64,000 nucleotides of DNA from contig NZ_CP047318.1 in NCBI RefSeq assembly GCF_009857135.1, positions 5,394,001-5,458,000 on the forward strand. Reading direction: 5' to 3'. Both the position numbers and the translations under genes were made by a program. The stretch comes from Streptomyces sp. HM190 (GTDB taxonomy: Bacteria; Actinomycetota; Actinomycetes; Streptomycetales; Streptomycetaceae). Below the pieces are notes generated by a model. That model saw nothing but the letters and a program-made list of their open reading frames with translations. It did no database searches and had not been told where the DNA came from. The stretch's first letter is position 1; each line of letters begins with the position of its first letter. Shown here piece after piece: positions 1-8,047 of the stretch.

Positions 1-616
1 CCAGGCCCACGCCGTCGTAGAGGACGAGGGCGCGGCGGTACGGGGGCCGCAGTCTCTGGAGCTCGGCGAACAGGGCGCGCACGGCCGGATCCTTCGGCGT
101 CGGCTCCGGCCCCGGCTCCGGGCTGCGGAAGGGGACGGGGAGGCGATGACGCAGCTGGTGCCACGGCGAGAGGGCGCAGTCGTGGGCCACCGCCCGCACC
201 CACCCGGCCGGGTCCCGGTCCACGGCCACCTCCGGCCAGCGCTGCCAAGCCTGCTGGAAGGCCCGCTCGACCGCGTCGCGGGCCTGCCGAAGGCTGCCGG
301 TGAGCAGATACGTCTGCTGGACGAGGGCGGGGGCGCAGTACGCGTAAAGGGCGTCGAAGGCCTGCGCGGCCGTCGGCGGCGGAGGCGCGAGCCCTGGGTC
401 GGCGGCGGCCTCGGCGTCCGTGGAGAGGGGCTGCTCGTACCACTCGACCTCACCGGCGGCGACGGCGTCACCCTCGACCTCACTGGGGGGACCGGCCTCG
501 CACCCGTCCTCGGCCCCGGTACCGGAGGCGGAGTCATCGGGGACGGAGGCAACGGGGACGGAGGCAACGGGGACGGGCCCGGTCCCCGTGTCGGCGGGAG
601 CCTGGGCCCCGGTCAT
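1..616 (-). CDS. RNA polymerase sigma-70-like factor (3' end outside window)
   Basis: The reverse strand reads open from an ATG at 616-614 to the window edge, giving about 205 residues. After a low-complexity Pro/Ala/Val leader (about 70 residues) comes a sigma region-2-like stretch with the motifs LLTGSLRQARDAVERAFQ and WVRAVAHDCAL. Near the edge the pattern RRALVLYDGVGL resembles sigma region 4 just before its helix-turn-helix. It probably acts as, or descends from, an ECF-type sigma factor. It is divergent from the DUF6350 gene, with about 170 bp of shared upstream DNA. No anti-sigma gene is visible in the window. The leader contains two direct repeats of VASVP. Family assignment is fairly sure; function as an active sigma factor is inference. 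Confidence 0.7.
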   Translation of the reverse strand, partial: MTGAQAPADTGTGPVPVASVPVASVPDDSASGTGAEDGCEAGPPSEVEGDAVAAGEVEWYEQPLSTDAEAAADPGLAPPPPTAAQAFDALYAYCAPALVQQTYLLTGSLRQARDAVERAFQQAWQRWPEVAVDRDPAGWVRAVAHDCALSPWHQLRHRLPVPFRSPEPGPEPTPKDPAVRALFAELQRLRPPYRRALVLYDGVGL

Positions 617-787
617 CGGTGGCCCTCGCCCGGTGCGGAACCCTGCTGAGAACCCTGCCGGGCCGCCCCCGGTGCCCTCCGTCGACTGGAGGGAACCGCT
701 CCGCGTACGAGAAAGCACATAAGCACATAGTGGGCGACACGTGCGCGAATCCCCTGTTACCCGAGTAAAGCGCGTGTCGTTGGGAGC

Positions 788-2779
788 ATGGCGGACGTGA
801 CGCACGTGACCGACCCGAACGACCCTTCCACCGCATCGGAGCGCTCCTCCCCGCACGGCCGCTCGGCGCCGCCCCAGCCCTTCCCGGCCGGCCTGCCGTC
901 GCTGTCCGAGCTGTCCCCATTGTCCCTCCGGACGCGCCGCCGGTCGTCCCGACTGGTCACCGGGCTGCTGGGCGGAGTCCTGGCGGCAGGGCTCGGTCTC
1001 GCGGCGTTCACGGCGCTGGTGATGGTGCTGTGGATCAGCTCGCCGTACCCGGACAGCGGGCCGGGCGGGGCCCTGCACGTGGCGGCGGCCCTGTGGCTGC
1101 TGTCCCACGGCGTGGAACTGGTCCGGACGGACACCCTCTCGGGCGCCCCCGCACCCGTCGGCATCGTCCCCCTGCTGCTGCTCGCCCCGCCGCTGGTCCT
1201 GCTGCACCGATCCGCCCGCGACCACGCAGGGGAAAGCCCCGGCACCGGCGCGCGGGCGACCTGGGCCGGGCTCGTCGTCGGTTACACCGCTGTCGGCGGG
1301 GCGGTCACGCTGTACGCGTCGGGTGGTGTGCTGCGCCCCTCGTGGTGGGCGGTGGTGTGCGTGCCAGCGCTGGCAGCGCTCGCGGCGGGCACAGGGGTGT
1401 GGGCGGGGCGCGGGCGCCCCCGGCTGCCCCTGCCCACGCCCCTCGCCGGCGTACTGGAGACGGAAGGCCACCGGCAGGTGGTGACCGCCGCGTGGCGGGC
1501 CGCCGGGGCGGGCGCGCTGGCGCTGGTCGGGGGCGGGGCGCTGCTGGTCGCGGTGTCCCTGCTGGGGCACGGTGACGCGGTCCGCGCGTCGTTCCCGCAG
1601 CTCACCGAGGGATGGTCCGGTCGTTTCGCCGTCCTGCTGCTCTGTGTGGCCCTGGTACCGAACGCGGCGGTGTGGGCGGCTGCCTATGCGCTGGGTCCCG
1701 GCTTCGTCCTGGGCGCCGGGCACGTCGTGGCGCCTCTGGCGTCGGCGGCACCGGCCACGCCGCTGCCGCCGTTCCCGCTGCTCGCGGCGGTCCCGGCGGG
1801 GGACGGTACGCCGCTGACCTGGGCGGTGGGGGTGGTGCCGCTGGCCGCCGGGGTCACCGTGGGGTGGTTCACGGGGGCGCGGGCCGCGGCCGAGCGCGGT
1901 GCTCCGTGGTCCGTGCGCCGTACCGCGGCCTCCGCGCTCGTCGCCGCCGCTCTGTGCGCCGTCGCCGTAGCCCTGCTCACCCTTCTCGCGAGCGGACCCC
2001 TCGGAGTGGCCGCGCTCAGCCACGTCGGGCCCCTCTGGTGGCAGACCGGCGGAGCGGCCGGACTCTGGGTGGCCACCGTCGCCCCGCCCGTCGCCCTCGC
2101 GTCACGCTGGTGGCGCTCCCGCGCCCGCGGGACCGCCCGGGACGCGGACCGGCGCACGGCCACGCCGGTCGGACAACGGGCCTCCACGGGAGAGTCCGCG
2201 GGAGGGACCACAGGTGAGAACGCGAGGAAGCGCACCGGCTTGCGAGGCGGACTGTTCCACCGCAAGGGGGCAAGGGCTGACGGGGCGCGGTCGAGGGGAA
2301 AGCAGGGCGGGGCGGACCGGGAGCGAGGGGCGGCCGGTGGGCCGGGTGCTGCGGTGCCCGCGTTCCCGCGCGAGTGGGAGGCGGCGTTGGACGCGGCGGC
2401 ACCGCGTGAGCGTTTCGCGGGCCTGCCGTTGGCCGCGCTGATCTCCGCGGCCGACGGGCACGCGGACCACCCTTCGGACGGGCCCTTCCCCGACGGGGGT
2501 GCCGGGGACGGTACCGGGGCCGCAGGCCACCCGGACCGGTCTCTCACGGACGCCGCCGCGCCCACCCCATCGCGACCGGAGCCGATCCGCTCCCCGCGTC
2601 CGGAGCCGATCCGCTCCCCGCGTCCGGGCCGACGGCGGCTCCGGGCCGGGGCTCTGTCGCTGCCCACGTGGTTCCCCGGGGCGACGCGGCCGACGCGGGG
2701 TCCGGTCGCGGAGCCGGCACCCATCTCCCTCGGCCCAGCCGAGCCGACGTCTGTGCGGGCACCCGAGCAGGCCTCATGA
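788..2779 (+). CDS. DUF6350 (PerM-like) polytopic membrane protein
   Basis: The product has 663 residues. The N-terminal 430 residues contain about ten hydrophobic segments separated by short loops, and the C-terminal 230 residues are a hydrophilic, Ala/Gly/Arg-rich cytoplasmic-type tail. Position immediately 5' of purN and this architecture match the actinobacterial DUF6350 family, which recent annotation calls cell division protein PerM. A 24-bp tandem duplication (about 2579-2626) repeats PEPIRSPR in the tail. The gene is separated from purN by a convergent membrane-protein gene and about 600 bp, so it is not in the pur operon. The membrane nature is seen directly; the role in envelope or division is known only for relatives and is unproven here. 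Confidence 0.75.
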   Translation: MADVTHVTDPNDPSTASERSSPHGRSAPPQPFPAGLPSLSELSPLSLRTRRRSSRLVTGLLGGVLAAGLGLAAFTALVMVLWISSPYPDSGPGGALHVAAALWLLSHGVELVRTDTLSGAPAPVGIVPLLLLAPPLVLLHRSARDHAGESPGTGARATWAGLVVGYTAVGGAVTLYASGGVLRPSWWAVVCVPALAALAAGTGVWAGRGRPRLPLPTPLAGVLETEGHRQVVTAAWRAAGAGALALVGGGALLVAVSLLGHGDAVRASFPQLTEGWSGRFAVLLLCVALVPNAAVWAAAYALGPGFVLGAGHVVAPLASAAPATPLPPFPLLAAVPAGDGTPLTWAVGVVPLAAGVTVGWFTGARAAAERGAPWSVRRTAASALVAAALCAVAVALLTLLASGPLGVAALSHVGPLWWQTGGAAGLWVATVAPPVALASRWWRSRARGTARDADRRTATPVGQRASTGESAGGTTGENARKRTGLRGGLFHRKGARADGARSRGKQGGADRERGAAGGPGAAVPAFPREWEAALDAAAPRERFAGLPLAALISAADGHADHPSDGPFPDGGAGDGTGAAGHPDRSLTDAAAPTPSRPEPIRSPRPEPIRSPRPGRRRLRAGALSLPTWFPGATRPTRGPVAEPAPISLGPAEPTSVRAPEQAS

Positions 2780-2839
2780 CGCGTCTCGACCTGGTCTGTC
2801 GACCCTCGGCGACGGTCGTTCGCCGCCACCGTCCACGGC

Positions 2840-3688
2840 CTACTGGGCGCTGCCCAGCATGTCCCGTACCGGGCCCTCGGGGAGGAGTTCCTTGCAGGAC
2901 TTCTCGGAGGCCGTGGTGAGGGCGTCGTTCACGCAGGTGTAGTAGTCGCGGTACACGAACTGGGTCGTGAACGTGGCGATCACGACGGTCAGGGCGAGGG
3001 AGGCCGTCACGAGGCCGCTGACGGCCGCCGTCCGCTGGGGTCGGCCGCTCACCTCGGGGCGGGTCGGCGCGTCGGGGTCCGGCGTGCGCGGCTTGGCGCG
3101 CAGGGCGCTGATCCCCCAGTACAGGGCCAGCGAGCCGAGCAGCAGGGCCACGTACGGCCAGGCGAAGAGGGCGAAGAAGAAGGCCCACATTCCGGAGAGC
3201 AGCGCGTACCGCGCGCGACGCTGGGCGGGGTCGGTCGGGTCCCAGCGCATTCCGGCCCCCGGACCGCCGTCCGTGCCCTGACCGGAACCCCCCGGTCCCT
3301 GGGCGCCGGGACGGTCACCGAAATGCCCTCCGGTGGAGCGGCCGGGCTGCCGGTCGCTCCACTGACTGCCCCACGGCGAGTGACCACCCCCGCCGTGGCC
3401 GCCGTCGGAACCCTGGCCGCCCGCGGGCCGCCGAGGCTGCCACGGCCGATCGGGCGCGCCCTCCGGCGGCGGCGCGAACGGATTGTCCTCGGACGGACCC
3501 GATGAACCCGTCGCACCGGATGGGCCGGGCGAACCGGAGGAGTCCGCGGAACCGGAGGAACCACCGGCCCCGGACGACCCCGGCTGCCCGGGCCGCCCGG
3601 AGGCGTCCTCGCTCTCGCGCGGGGGCGTGGGAGAGGAGCTCCGCTCGCGCAGCAGGAGCGAAGGGAGGCGGAGGCTGCGGTCCGGCAT
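2840..3688 (-). CDS. Conserved actinobacterial membrane protein, Ser/Gly/Pro-rich N-terminus
   Basis: The product has 282 residues as drawn. About 150 residues of Gly/Ser/Pro-rich low complexity are followed by a conserved-looking motif MRWDPTDPAQRRARYALL, two adjacent hydrophobic segments, a charged loop and a third membrane segment (VSGLVTASLALTVVIATF). The last 40 residues carry two cysteines (DYYTCVNDAL, KSCKELLPEG) probably outside the membrane, which could form a disulfide. It converges on the DUF6350 gene with about 60 bp between the stops. The ATG at 3688 lacks a convincing ribosome-binding site, and an internal start near the NPFAPPPEG motif is an alternative. I do not know a function. 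Confidence 0.65.
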   Translation of the reverse strand: MPDRSLRLPSLLLRERSSSPTPPRESEDASGRPGQPGSSGAGGSSGSADSSGSPGPSGATGSSGPSEDNPFAPPPEGAPDRPWQPRRPAGGQGSDGGHGGGGHSPWGSQWSDRQPGRSTGGHFGDRPGAQGPGGSGQGTDGGPGAGMRWDPTDPAQRRARYALLSGMWAFFFALFAWPYVALLLGSLALYWGISALRAKPRTPDPDAPTRPEVSGRPQRTAAVSGLVTASLALTVVIATFTTQFVYRDYYTCVNDALTTASEKSCKELLPEGPVRDMLGSAQ

Positions 3689-3699
3689 CAGGAGGCGTC

Positions 3700-4144
3700 T
3701 TCCCCTTGGTGTTACGGCGGTGTCGGTACGGCGGGCGGTGCGGCTGTTCGGTTCGGCGGTTCGGTGGGGCGGTCCGTGCGGCTGCTCGGTATGGCGGTCG
3801 GTGCGGCTGCCGGACCCGCTGTCGAGCGGCAGTCGGTTCGGCGGCCGAGTCGGCCGGTTGTCGGTACGGCGGTGCTACGGCGGTGGGCACAGCGGTGAAC
3901 AGGTCACCGTCGACGGTGTCGACGGCGTCGGCTGAACACGCTGCTGAGCGTGCCTGGTGCGGCGGTGGATTCGGCTGGTACGGCATGAGCTGTCACTTCG
4001 TGAACGCCCCGCACACCGGCCGCGTTCCCGACCGCCTCACCGGGCCCGCTCCTCGCAGACGCTACCTTCCGGCCACGCCCCCGTCCCACGGGGGCCGCCG
4101 GGTGTGCCGGTATCGTTGCTGACGGTCGGCCGGTTCGTAGACTT
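3700..4144. other. Non-coding low-complexity stretch upstream of purN
   Basis: About 450 bp between the start of the membrane-protein gene and the purN control region. The first half is a degenerate run of short GGCGG/CGGTTCGG units that produces long spurious reading frames on both strands. No frame shows a ribosome-binding site with a sensible protein. I see no gene here. Confidence 0.5.
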
Positions 4145-4181
4145 CCCCGTATCGGGGGACGTAAAGCATTCGTATGAATGC
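4145..4181. promoter_or_regulatory. Two adjacent inverted repeats upstream of purN
   Basis: Two short dyads lie about 105-140 bp before the purN start: CCCCG-TAT-CGGGG (4145-4157) and GCATTC-GTAT-GAATGC (4166-4181). Both have the trinucleotide TAT at the centre. The second is AT-rich relative to its surroundings and looks like a protein-binding site rather than a terminator. A regulatory role for the pur operon is inferred from position only; I cannot name the protein. Confidence 0.35.
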
Positions 4182-4286
4182 ACAAGTACGGGTCCGGCGG
4201 GCCGGATCGCTCCGCACGACCGTGGGGCGACCTCCAGGAACCCGTGCACACCCGCACGGGACCAGAACCGCAGAAAGGGTCCCACC

Positions 4287-4916
4287 GTGGCCGCCAAGCC
4301 CGTGGCCAAGCGCCTCGTCGTGCTGGTATCCGGATCCGGCACCAACCTCCAGGCGCTGCTCGACACCATCGCGGCGACCGGCGTCGAGGCCTACGGCGCC
4401 GAGATCGTGGCCGTCGGGGCCGACCGCGGAGGCATCGAAGGGCTCGCCCGCGCCGAGCGCGCCGGGCTGCCGACGTTCGTCTGCCGCGTCAAGGACCACG
4501 GCACCCGCGAGGAGTGGGACGCGGCGCTCGCCGAGGCCGTCGCCGCGTACGAGCCGGATCTGGTCGTGTCCGCCGGGTTCATGAAGATCGTGGGCAAGGA
4601 GTTCCTCGCCCGGTTCGGCGGGCGGTTCGTCAACACGCACCCCGCCCTCCTGCCCAGTTTTCCCGGAGCCCACGGTGTGCGTGACGCGCTCGCGTACGGC
4701 GCCAGGGTCACCGGCTGCACCGTCCACTTCGTCGACGACGGCGTCGACACGGGGCCGATCATCGCGCAGGGCGTGGTGGAGGTCCGGGACGAGGACGACG
4801 AGAGCGCTCTGCACGAGCGCATCAAGGAAGTCGAGCGAAGGCTGCTCGTCGATGTCGTGGGGCGGCTCGCCCGCAACGGCTATCGCATTGAGGGACGAAA
4901 GGTAGTTATCCAGTGA
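4287..4916 (+). CDS. purN: Phosphoribosylglycinamide formyltransferase
   Basis: GART transfers a formyl group from 10-formyl-THF to GAR in de novo purine synthesis, in the cytosol. The 209-residue product is the usual family length. Visible motifs are the N-terminal phosphate-binding loop VLVSGSGTNLQALL, the catalytic NTHPALLPSFPGAHG (Asn and His of the active site) and VDDGVDTGPI (catalytic Asp). The open frame extends far upstream, but GTG at 4287 is chosen because GAAAGGG lies 8 bp before it and homology begins there. Its stop overlaps the purH start (GTGA), so the two genes are translationally coupled. The formyl donor is supplied through the FolD cycle encoded about 3 kb downstream. Confidence 0.96.
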   Translation: MAAKPVAKRLVVLVSGSGTNLQALLDTIAATGVEAYGAEIVAVGADRGGIEGLARAERAGLPTFVCRVKDHGTREEWDAALAEAVAAYEPDLVVSAGFMKIVGKEFLARFGGRFVNTHPALLPSFPGAHGVRDALAYGARVTGCTVHFVDDGVDTGPIIAQGVVEVRDEDDESALHERIKEVERRLLVDVVGRLARNGYRIEGRKVVIQ

Positions 4917-6496
4917 CCGCCGACAGCACTGTCACGGCCGAGAGCGGCAAGCGGGCCATCCGTCGCGCGCTCGTCAGCGTCTACGACAAGACCGGGCTCG
5001 ACGAGCTCGCCCGTGGCCTGCACGAGGCGGGCGTGGAGCTCGTCTCCACCGGGTCGACCGCCGGGCGCATCGCCGCCGCCGGTGTCCCCGTCACCAAGGT
5101 CGAGGAGCTGACCGGCTTCCCCGAGTGCCTGGACGGCCGGGTCAAGACGCTGCACCCCAAGGTGCACGCGGGCATCCTCGCCGACCTCCGGCTGGAGGAC
5201 CACCGGCGCCAGCTCACCGAGCTGGGCGTTGAGCCGTTCGACCTGGTCGTCGTGAACCTCTACCCGTTCCGTGAGACCGTCGCCTCCGGCGCCACCCCGG
5301 ACGAGTGCGTGGAGCAGATCGACATCGGCGGCCCGTCGATGGTGCGCGCGGCCGCCAAGAACCACCCGTCGGTCGCCGTGGTCACCAGCCCCGACCGGTA
5401 CGCGGACGTCCTGACGGCCGTCCAGGACGGCGGCTTCGACCTCGCCGCCCGCAAGCGGCTGGCCGCCGAGGCGTTCCGGCACACCGCCGAGTACGACATC
5501 GCCGTCTCCTCCTGGTTCGCCTCGGCCTACGCGCCCGCCGACGACTCGCCGTTCCCCGACTTCGTCGCCTCCGCGCTGGAGCGCAAGAGCACCCTGCGCT
5601 ACGGCGAGAACCCGCACCAGCCCGCGGCTCTCTACGTCGACGGCACCGGCAGCGGTCTCGCCGAGGCCGAGCAGCTGCACGGCAAGGAGATGTCGTACAA
5701 CAACTACACGGACACGGACGCCGCCCGCCGTGCCGCGTACGACCACGACGAGCCCTGCGTCGCGATCATCAAGCACGCCAACCCCTGTGGCATCGCGATC
5801 GGCGCGGACGTCGCCGAGGCGCACCGCAAGGCGCACGCCTGCGACCCGCTGTCCGCGTTCGGCGGCGTCATCGCCGTCAACCGGCCGGTGAGCAAGGAGA
5901 TGGCCGAGCAGGTCGCCGAGATCTTCACCGAGGTCATCGTCGCGCCCGACTACGAGGAGGGCGCCCTCGACGCCCTCGCCAAGAAGAAGAACATCCGCGT
6001 GCTGAAGGCCCCGGCCGCGCCCTCCCACCCCGCCGAGGTCAAGCCGATCGACGGCGGTGCCCTCCTCCAGGTGACGGACCGTCTCCAGGCCGACGGCGAC
6101 GACCCGGCGAACTGGACGCTCGCGACCGGCGATGTTCTCTCCGCCGAGGAGCTGGCGGAACTGGCCTTCGCGTGGCGGGCCTGCCGCGCGGTGAAGTCCA
6201 ACGCGATCCTCCTCGCCAAGGACGGCGCCTCCGTCGGCGTCGGCATGGGCCAGGTCAACCGCGTGGACTCCGCGAAGCTCGCCGTCGAGCGGGCCGGCGC
6301 CGAGCGGGCGCGGGGCTCGTACGCCGCCTCCGACGCCTTCTTCCCGTTCCCGGACGGGTTGGAGATCCTCACCGAGGCCGGCGTCAAGGCCGTCGTCCAG
6401 CCCGGCGGCTCGGTCCGCGACGAACTGGTCGTCGAGGCCGCCCGGAAGGCGGGCGTCACCATGTACTTCACGGGGACACGGCACTTCTTCCACTGA
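4913..6496 (+). CDS. purH: Bifunctional AICAR formyltransferase / IMP cyclohydrolase
   Basis: The enzyme catalyses the last two steps to IMP: formylation of AICAR with 10-formyl-THF, then ring closure. The 527-residue protein has the normal two-domain layout. The N-terminal MGS-like cyclohydrolase domain shows RALVSVYDKTGLDELA and GFPECLDGRVKTLHPK; the C-terminal transformylase domain shows STLRYGENPHQPAALY and CVAIIKHANPCGIA (the Lys-His pair of the active site), ending in TMYFTGTRHFFH. It starts at a GTG overlapping the purN stop by 4 nt and is followed by a hairpin terminator. It is probably co-transcribed with purN from the promoter region near 4100-4200. Confidence 0.97.
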   Translation: MTADSTVTAESGKRAIRRALVSVYDKTGLDELARGLHEAGVELVSTGSTAGRIAAAGVPVTKVEELTGFPECLDGRVKTLHPKVHAGILADLRLEDHRRQLTELGVEPFDLVVVNLYPFRETVASGATPDECVEQIDIGGPSMVRAAAKNHPSVAVVTSPDRYADVLTAVQDGGFDLAARKRLAAEAFRHTAEYDIAVSSWFASAYAPADDSPFPDFVASALERKSTLRYGENPHQPAALYVDGTGSGLAEAEQLHGKEMSYNNYTDTDAARRAAYDHDEPCVAIIKHANPCGIAIGADVAEAHRKAHACDPLSAFGGVIAVNRPVSKEMAEQVAEIFTEVIVAPDYEEGALDALAKKKNIRVLKAPAAPSHPAEVKPIDGGALLQVTDRLQADGDDPANWTLATGDVLSAEELAELAFAWRACRAVKSNAILLAKDGASVGVGMGQVNRVDSAKLAVERAGAERARGSYAASDAFFPFPDGLEILTEAGVKAVVQPGGSVRDELVVEAARKAGVTMYFTGTRHFFH

Positions 6497-6890
6497 CCGC
6501 CGGACGGCAGAGCGCAAGCAGGACCCGGGCAGGGCTGAGGCAGGCCCCAGGCAGGGCAGAGGTACGGCAGAAGGGGCGCGCCGCACGATGGGGCGCGCCC
6601 CCTTGTCGTTCCGGCAGCGGGACCGGAGGCCAGCGGTTCTTGCTGACGACGCCCTTCCCCTGCTTGCCGGCCCTCGTGTACAGCTTGCCGGCGAAGCGCA
6701 CCGGCGTGCGGTCCTGCCGGCCGGGGACGGCCACCGTCCGGTCCGGCCGCACCGGACGGCACTTCCCGGCCCGGTCGATCGGCTGGTCGAGGGAGCCCTC
6801 GGCGCGTTCCAGCACGAGGACGGTGGCGCCGTCGAGCAGCGGCCGCGACGGGTCGTCCACGGTCGGCGTCCCGTACGTGCGGATGAGCAT
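6468..6890 (-). CDS. Unrecognised coding-like reading frame downstream of purH
   Basis: A reverse-strand frame from ATG 6890 runs 140 codons. Between about 6600 and 6890 nearly every third codon position is G or C, and the peptide looks protein-like: it begins MLIRTYGTPTVDDP, continues PLLDGATVLVLERAEG and contains FAGKLYTRAG. The last 40 codons run through the purH terminator and over the purH stop and look non-coding. There is no clear ribosome-binding site, and in-frame protein-like sequence continues a little upstream (RGPASLRRLRFP). This could be a gene remnant that has lost its start and end, or a small unrecognised gene. I cannot name a family. Confidence 0.3.
   Translation of the reverse strand: MLIRTYGTPTVDDPSRPLLDGATVLVLERAEGSLDQPIDRAGKCRPVRPDRTVAVPGRQDRTPVRFAGKLYTRAGKQGKGVVSKNRWPPVPLPERQGGAPHRAARPFCRTSALPGACLSPARVLLALCRPAVSGRSAVSP
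6573..6604 (+). terminator. Terminator of purN-purH
   Basis: GGGGCGCGCC (6573-6582) and GGCGCGCCCC (6592-6601) form a perfect 10-bp stem with a 9-nt loop, 76 bp after the purH stop. The T-tract is weak, as is usual in Streptomyces. Confidence 0.75.
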
Positions 6891-6957
6891 CGGGAAGCGC
6901 AGCCGGCGCAGCGACGCGGGGCCCCGGGTCCGGTGGGCCCGCTCGGCCGGAACGCGC

Positions 6958-6993
6958 CGAAGGGCCGTACCCCGTCCGGGGTCCGGCCCTTCG
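6958..6993 (-). terminator. Terminator of the 7007-7588 gene
   Basis: CGAAGGGCC pairs with GGCCCTTCG, and the inner CCCCG pairs with CGGGG around a 2-nt loop. The stem lies 13 bp beyond the stop of the reverse-strand gene. Confidence 0.8.
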
Positions 6994-7006
6994 TGGGCCC
7001 GGCGGC

Positions 7007-7588
7007 TCAGTAGCGCGGGCGGTTGAACCACGCCTTGCCGTTGGCGTTGCCGGCGAAGACGGCTATCAGGATGCCCAGCACCAGGTGGACCAGGCCGATG
7101 AGGAAGAACGGGTAGATGCTCAGGACGGCGGTGATGATGCCGAAGACCATCGCGGCGACGCGCACACCGTTGCCGCCGCTCTTGAACTTCACCGCGAGCA
7201 TGATCGCGTAGACGAGCCAGCCGACGGCGAACACGGCGATCGCCCACATCATGCCGACCGGGACGTCACCGAGCGCGTCCTGCAGTGCCGGGTCCTCGGC
7301 GCTGTCGCTGGCCGCGCTGACGGCCGCCGCGCCGATCGCGTACAGCAGGACGCCGATGACCTGGAGACCGGCGATGACCCAGAGCATCACGCGGGCCGCG
7401 CCGACCGTGCTGGGCATGGTCGTGGGCGCGCCTCCCGGGAACCCGCCGCCGTAGCCCTGCGAGACCGGCGGGGCGGTCGGGTAGCCGTAACCGGGCTGCT
7501 GGGGCTGGTTCTGCTGCGGGTAGCCGTAGCCCTGGGACGGCTGCTGCTGGGGCTGGCCGTAGGGGTTGTTCGGGTCACCGAAGCTCAT
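7007..7588 (-). CDS. Gln/Pro/Gly/Tyr-rich leader plus four-helix membrane protein
   Basis: The product has 193 residues. The N-terminus (MSFGDPNNPYGQPQ then repeated GYGYPQQ-like units) is a disordered Streptomyces-type leader. It is followed by about four membrane segments, including VMLWVIAGLQVIGVLLYAIG and AVFAVGWLVYAIMLAVKF, and the end NANGKAWFNRPRY. The start at 7588 is supported by GGAGGAG 6 bp upstream. Leaders like this also occur on the TM2 proteins of this window, but no TM2 motif is present here. It is monocistronic with its own terminator. The function is unknown; topology is inferred from hydrophobicity. Confidence 0.75.
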   Translation of the reverse strand: MSFGDPNNPYGQPQQQPSQGYGYPQQNQPQQPGYGYPTAPPVSQGYGGGFPGGAPTTMPSTVGAARVMLWVIAGLQVIGVLLYAIGAAAVSAASDSAEDPALQDALGDVPVGMMWAIAVFAVGWLVYAIMLAVKFKSGGNGVRVAAMVFGIITAVLSIYPFFLIGLVHLVLGILIAVFAGNANGKAWFNRPRY

Positions 7589-8047
7589 GGCGGGTCTCCT
7601 CCGTTGCCTTGTGCGGGGACGCGCGGCACGGGTCGGAGGAATGCCCTGCTCTGTTGTGGTCACGCCCCCCGGCAGTGCCCGCGGCACTGTGTCCCAATCG
7701 TTTTATATGCCTGCTCGGATGTCCAGCCGGATTCCGGGGACGTTGTGCAAGTGCAACACATCCGATCTTGTCGGCCGCTGCCGGGCGGGCGCCCGGGGAC
7801 ACCGCGAGGCCCTCGCGGAGGCGCACCTCCGGCGCGCTCACGCGGCATCTGCGAACGCCGGCTTCGTCCGCCGACGGGGCGGCGACGGAGCCGGGGACCG
7901 GGCGCGACGGGACCGCCGACCGGGCGGAGGGCCGGGGTGCTCGCCGGGAGGCCGGCCGGGCGGCTGACCTGGAGTCGAACCGTCCGCGGGCGTCCGAGGG
8001 GTGGCCGGATTGGAACCGGGAGCCCGTCATCCGCGAAGATTGGGCCC
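7589..8047. other. Divergent intergenic region upstream of folD
   Basis: About 460 bp. It holds an AT-richer patch near 7690-7760 with a TGCA-AG-TGCA dyad close to 7746-7755, which could carry promoter elements for either flanking gene. No convincing gene or riboswitch was recognised. Confidence 0.4.

Noticed and set aside
3315..3986. Reverse-strand 223-codon Pro/Arg-rich frame
   Set aside because: It overlaps the 2840-3688 gene in another frame and arises from GGY-type low-complexity DNA; no ribosome-binding site.
4880..6586. Long reverse-strand frame (568 codons) antisense to purH
   Set aside because: Leu/Val/Gly/Arg/His-rich mirror translation of purH codons; no ribosome-binding site or motif.
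7690..8047. Possible folate riboswitch upstream of folD
   Set aside because: No recognisable conserved riboswitch core; only a short TGCA dyad was seen.
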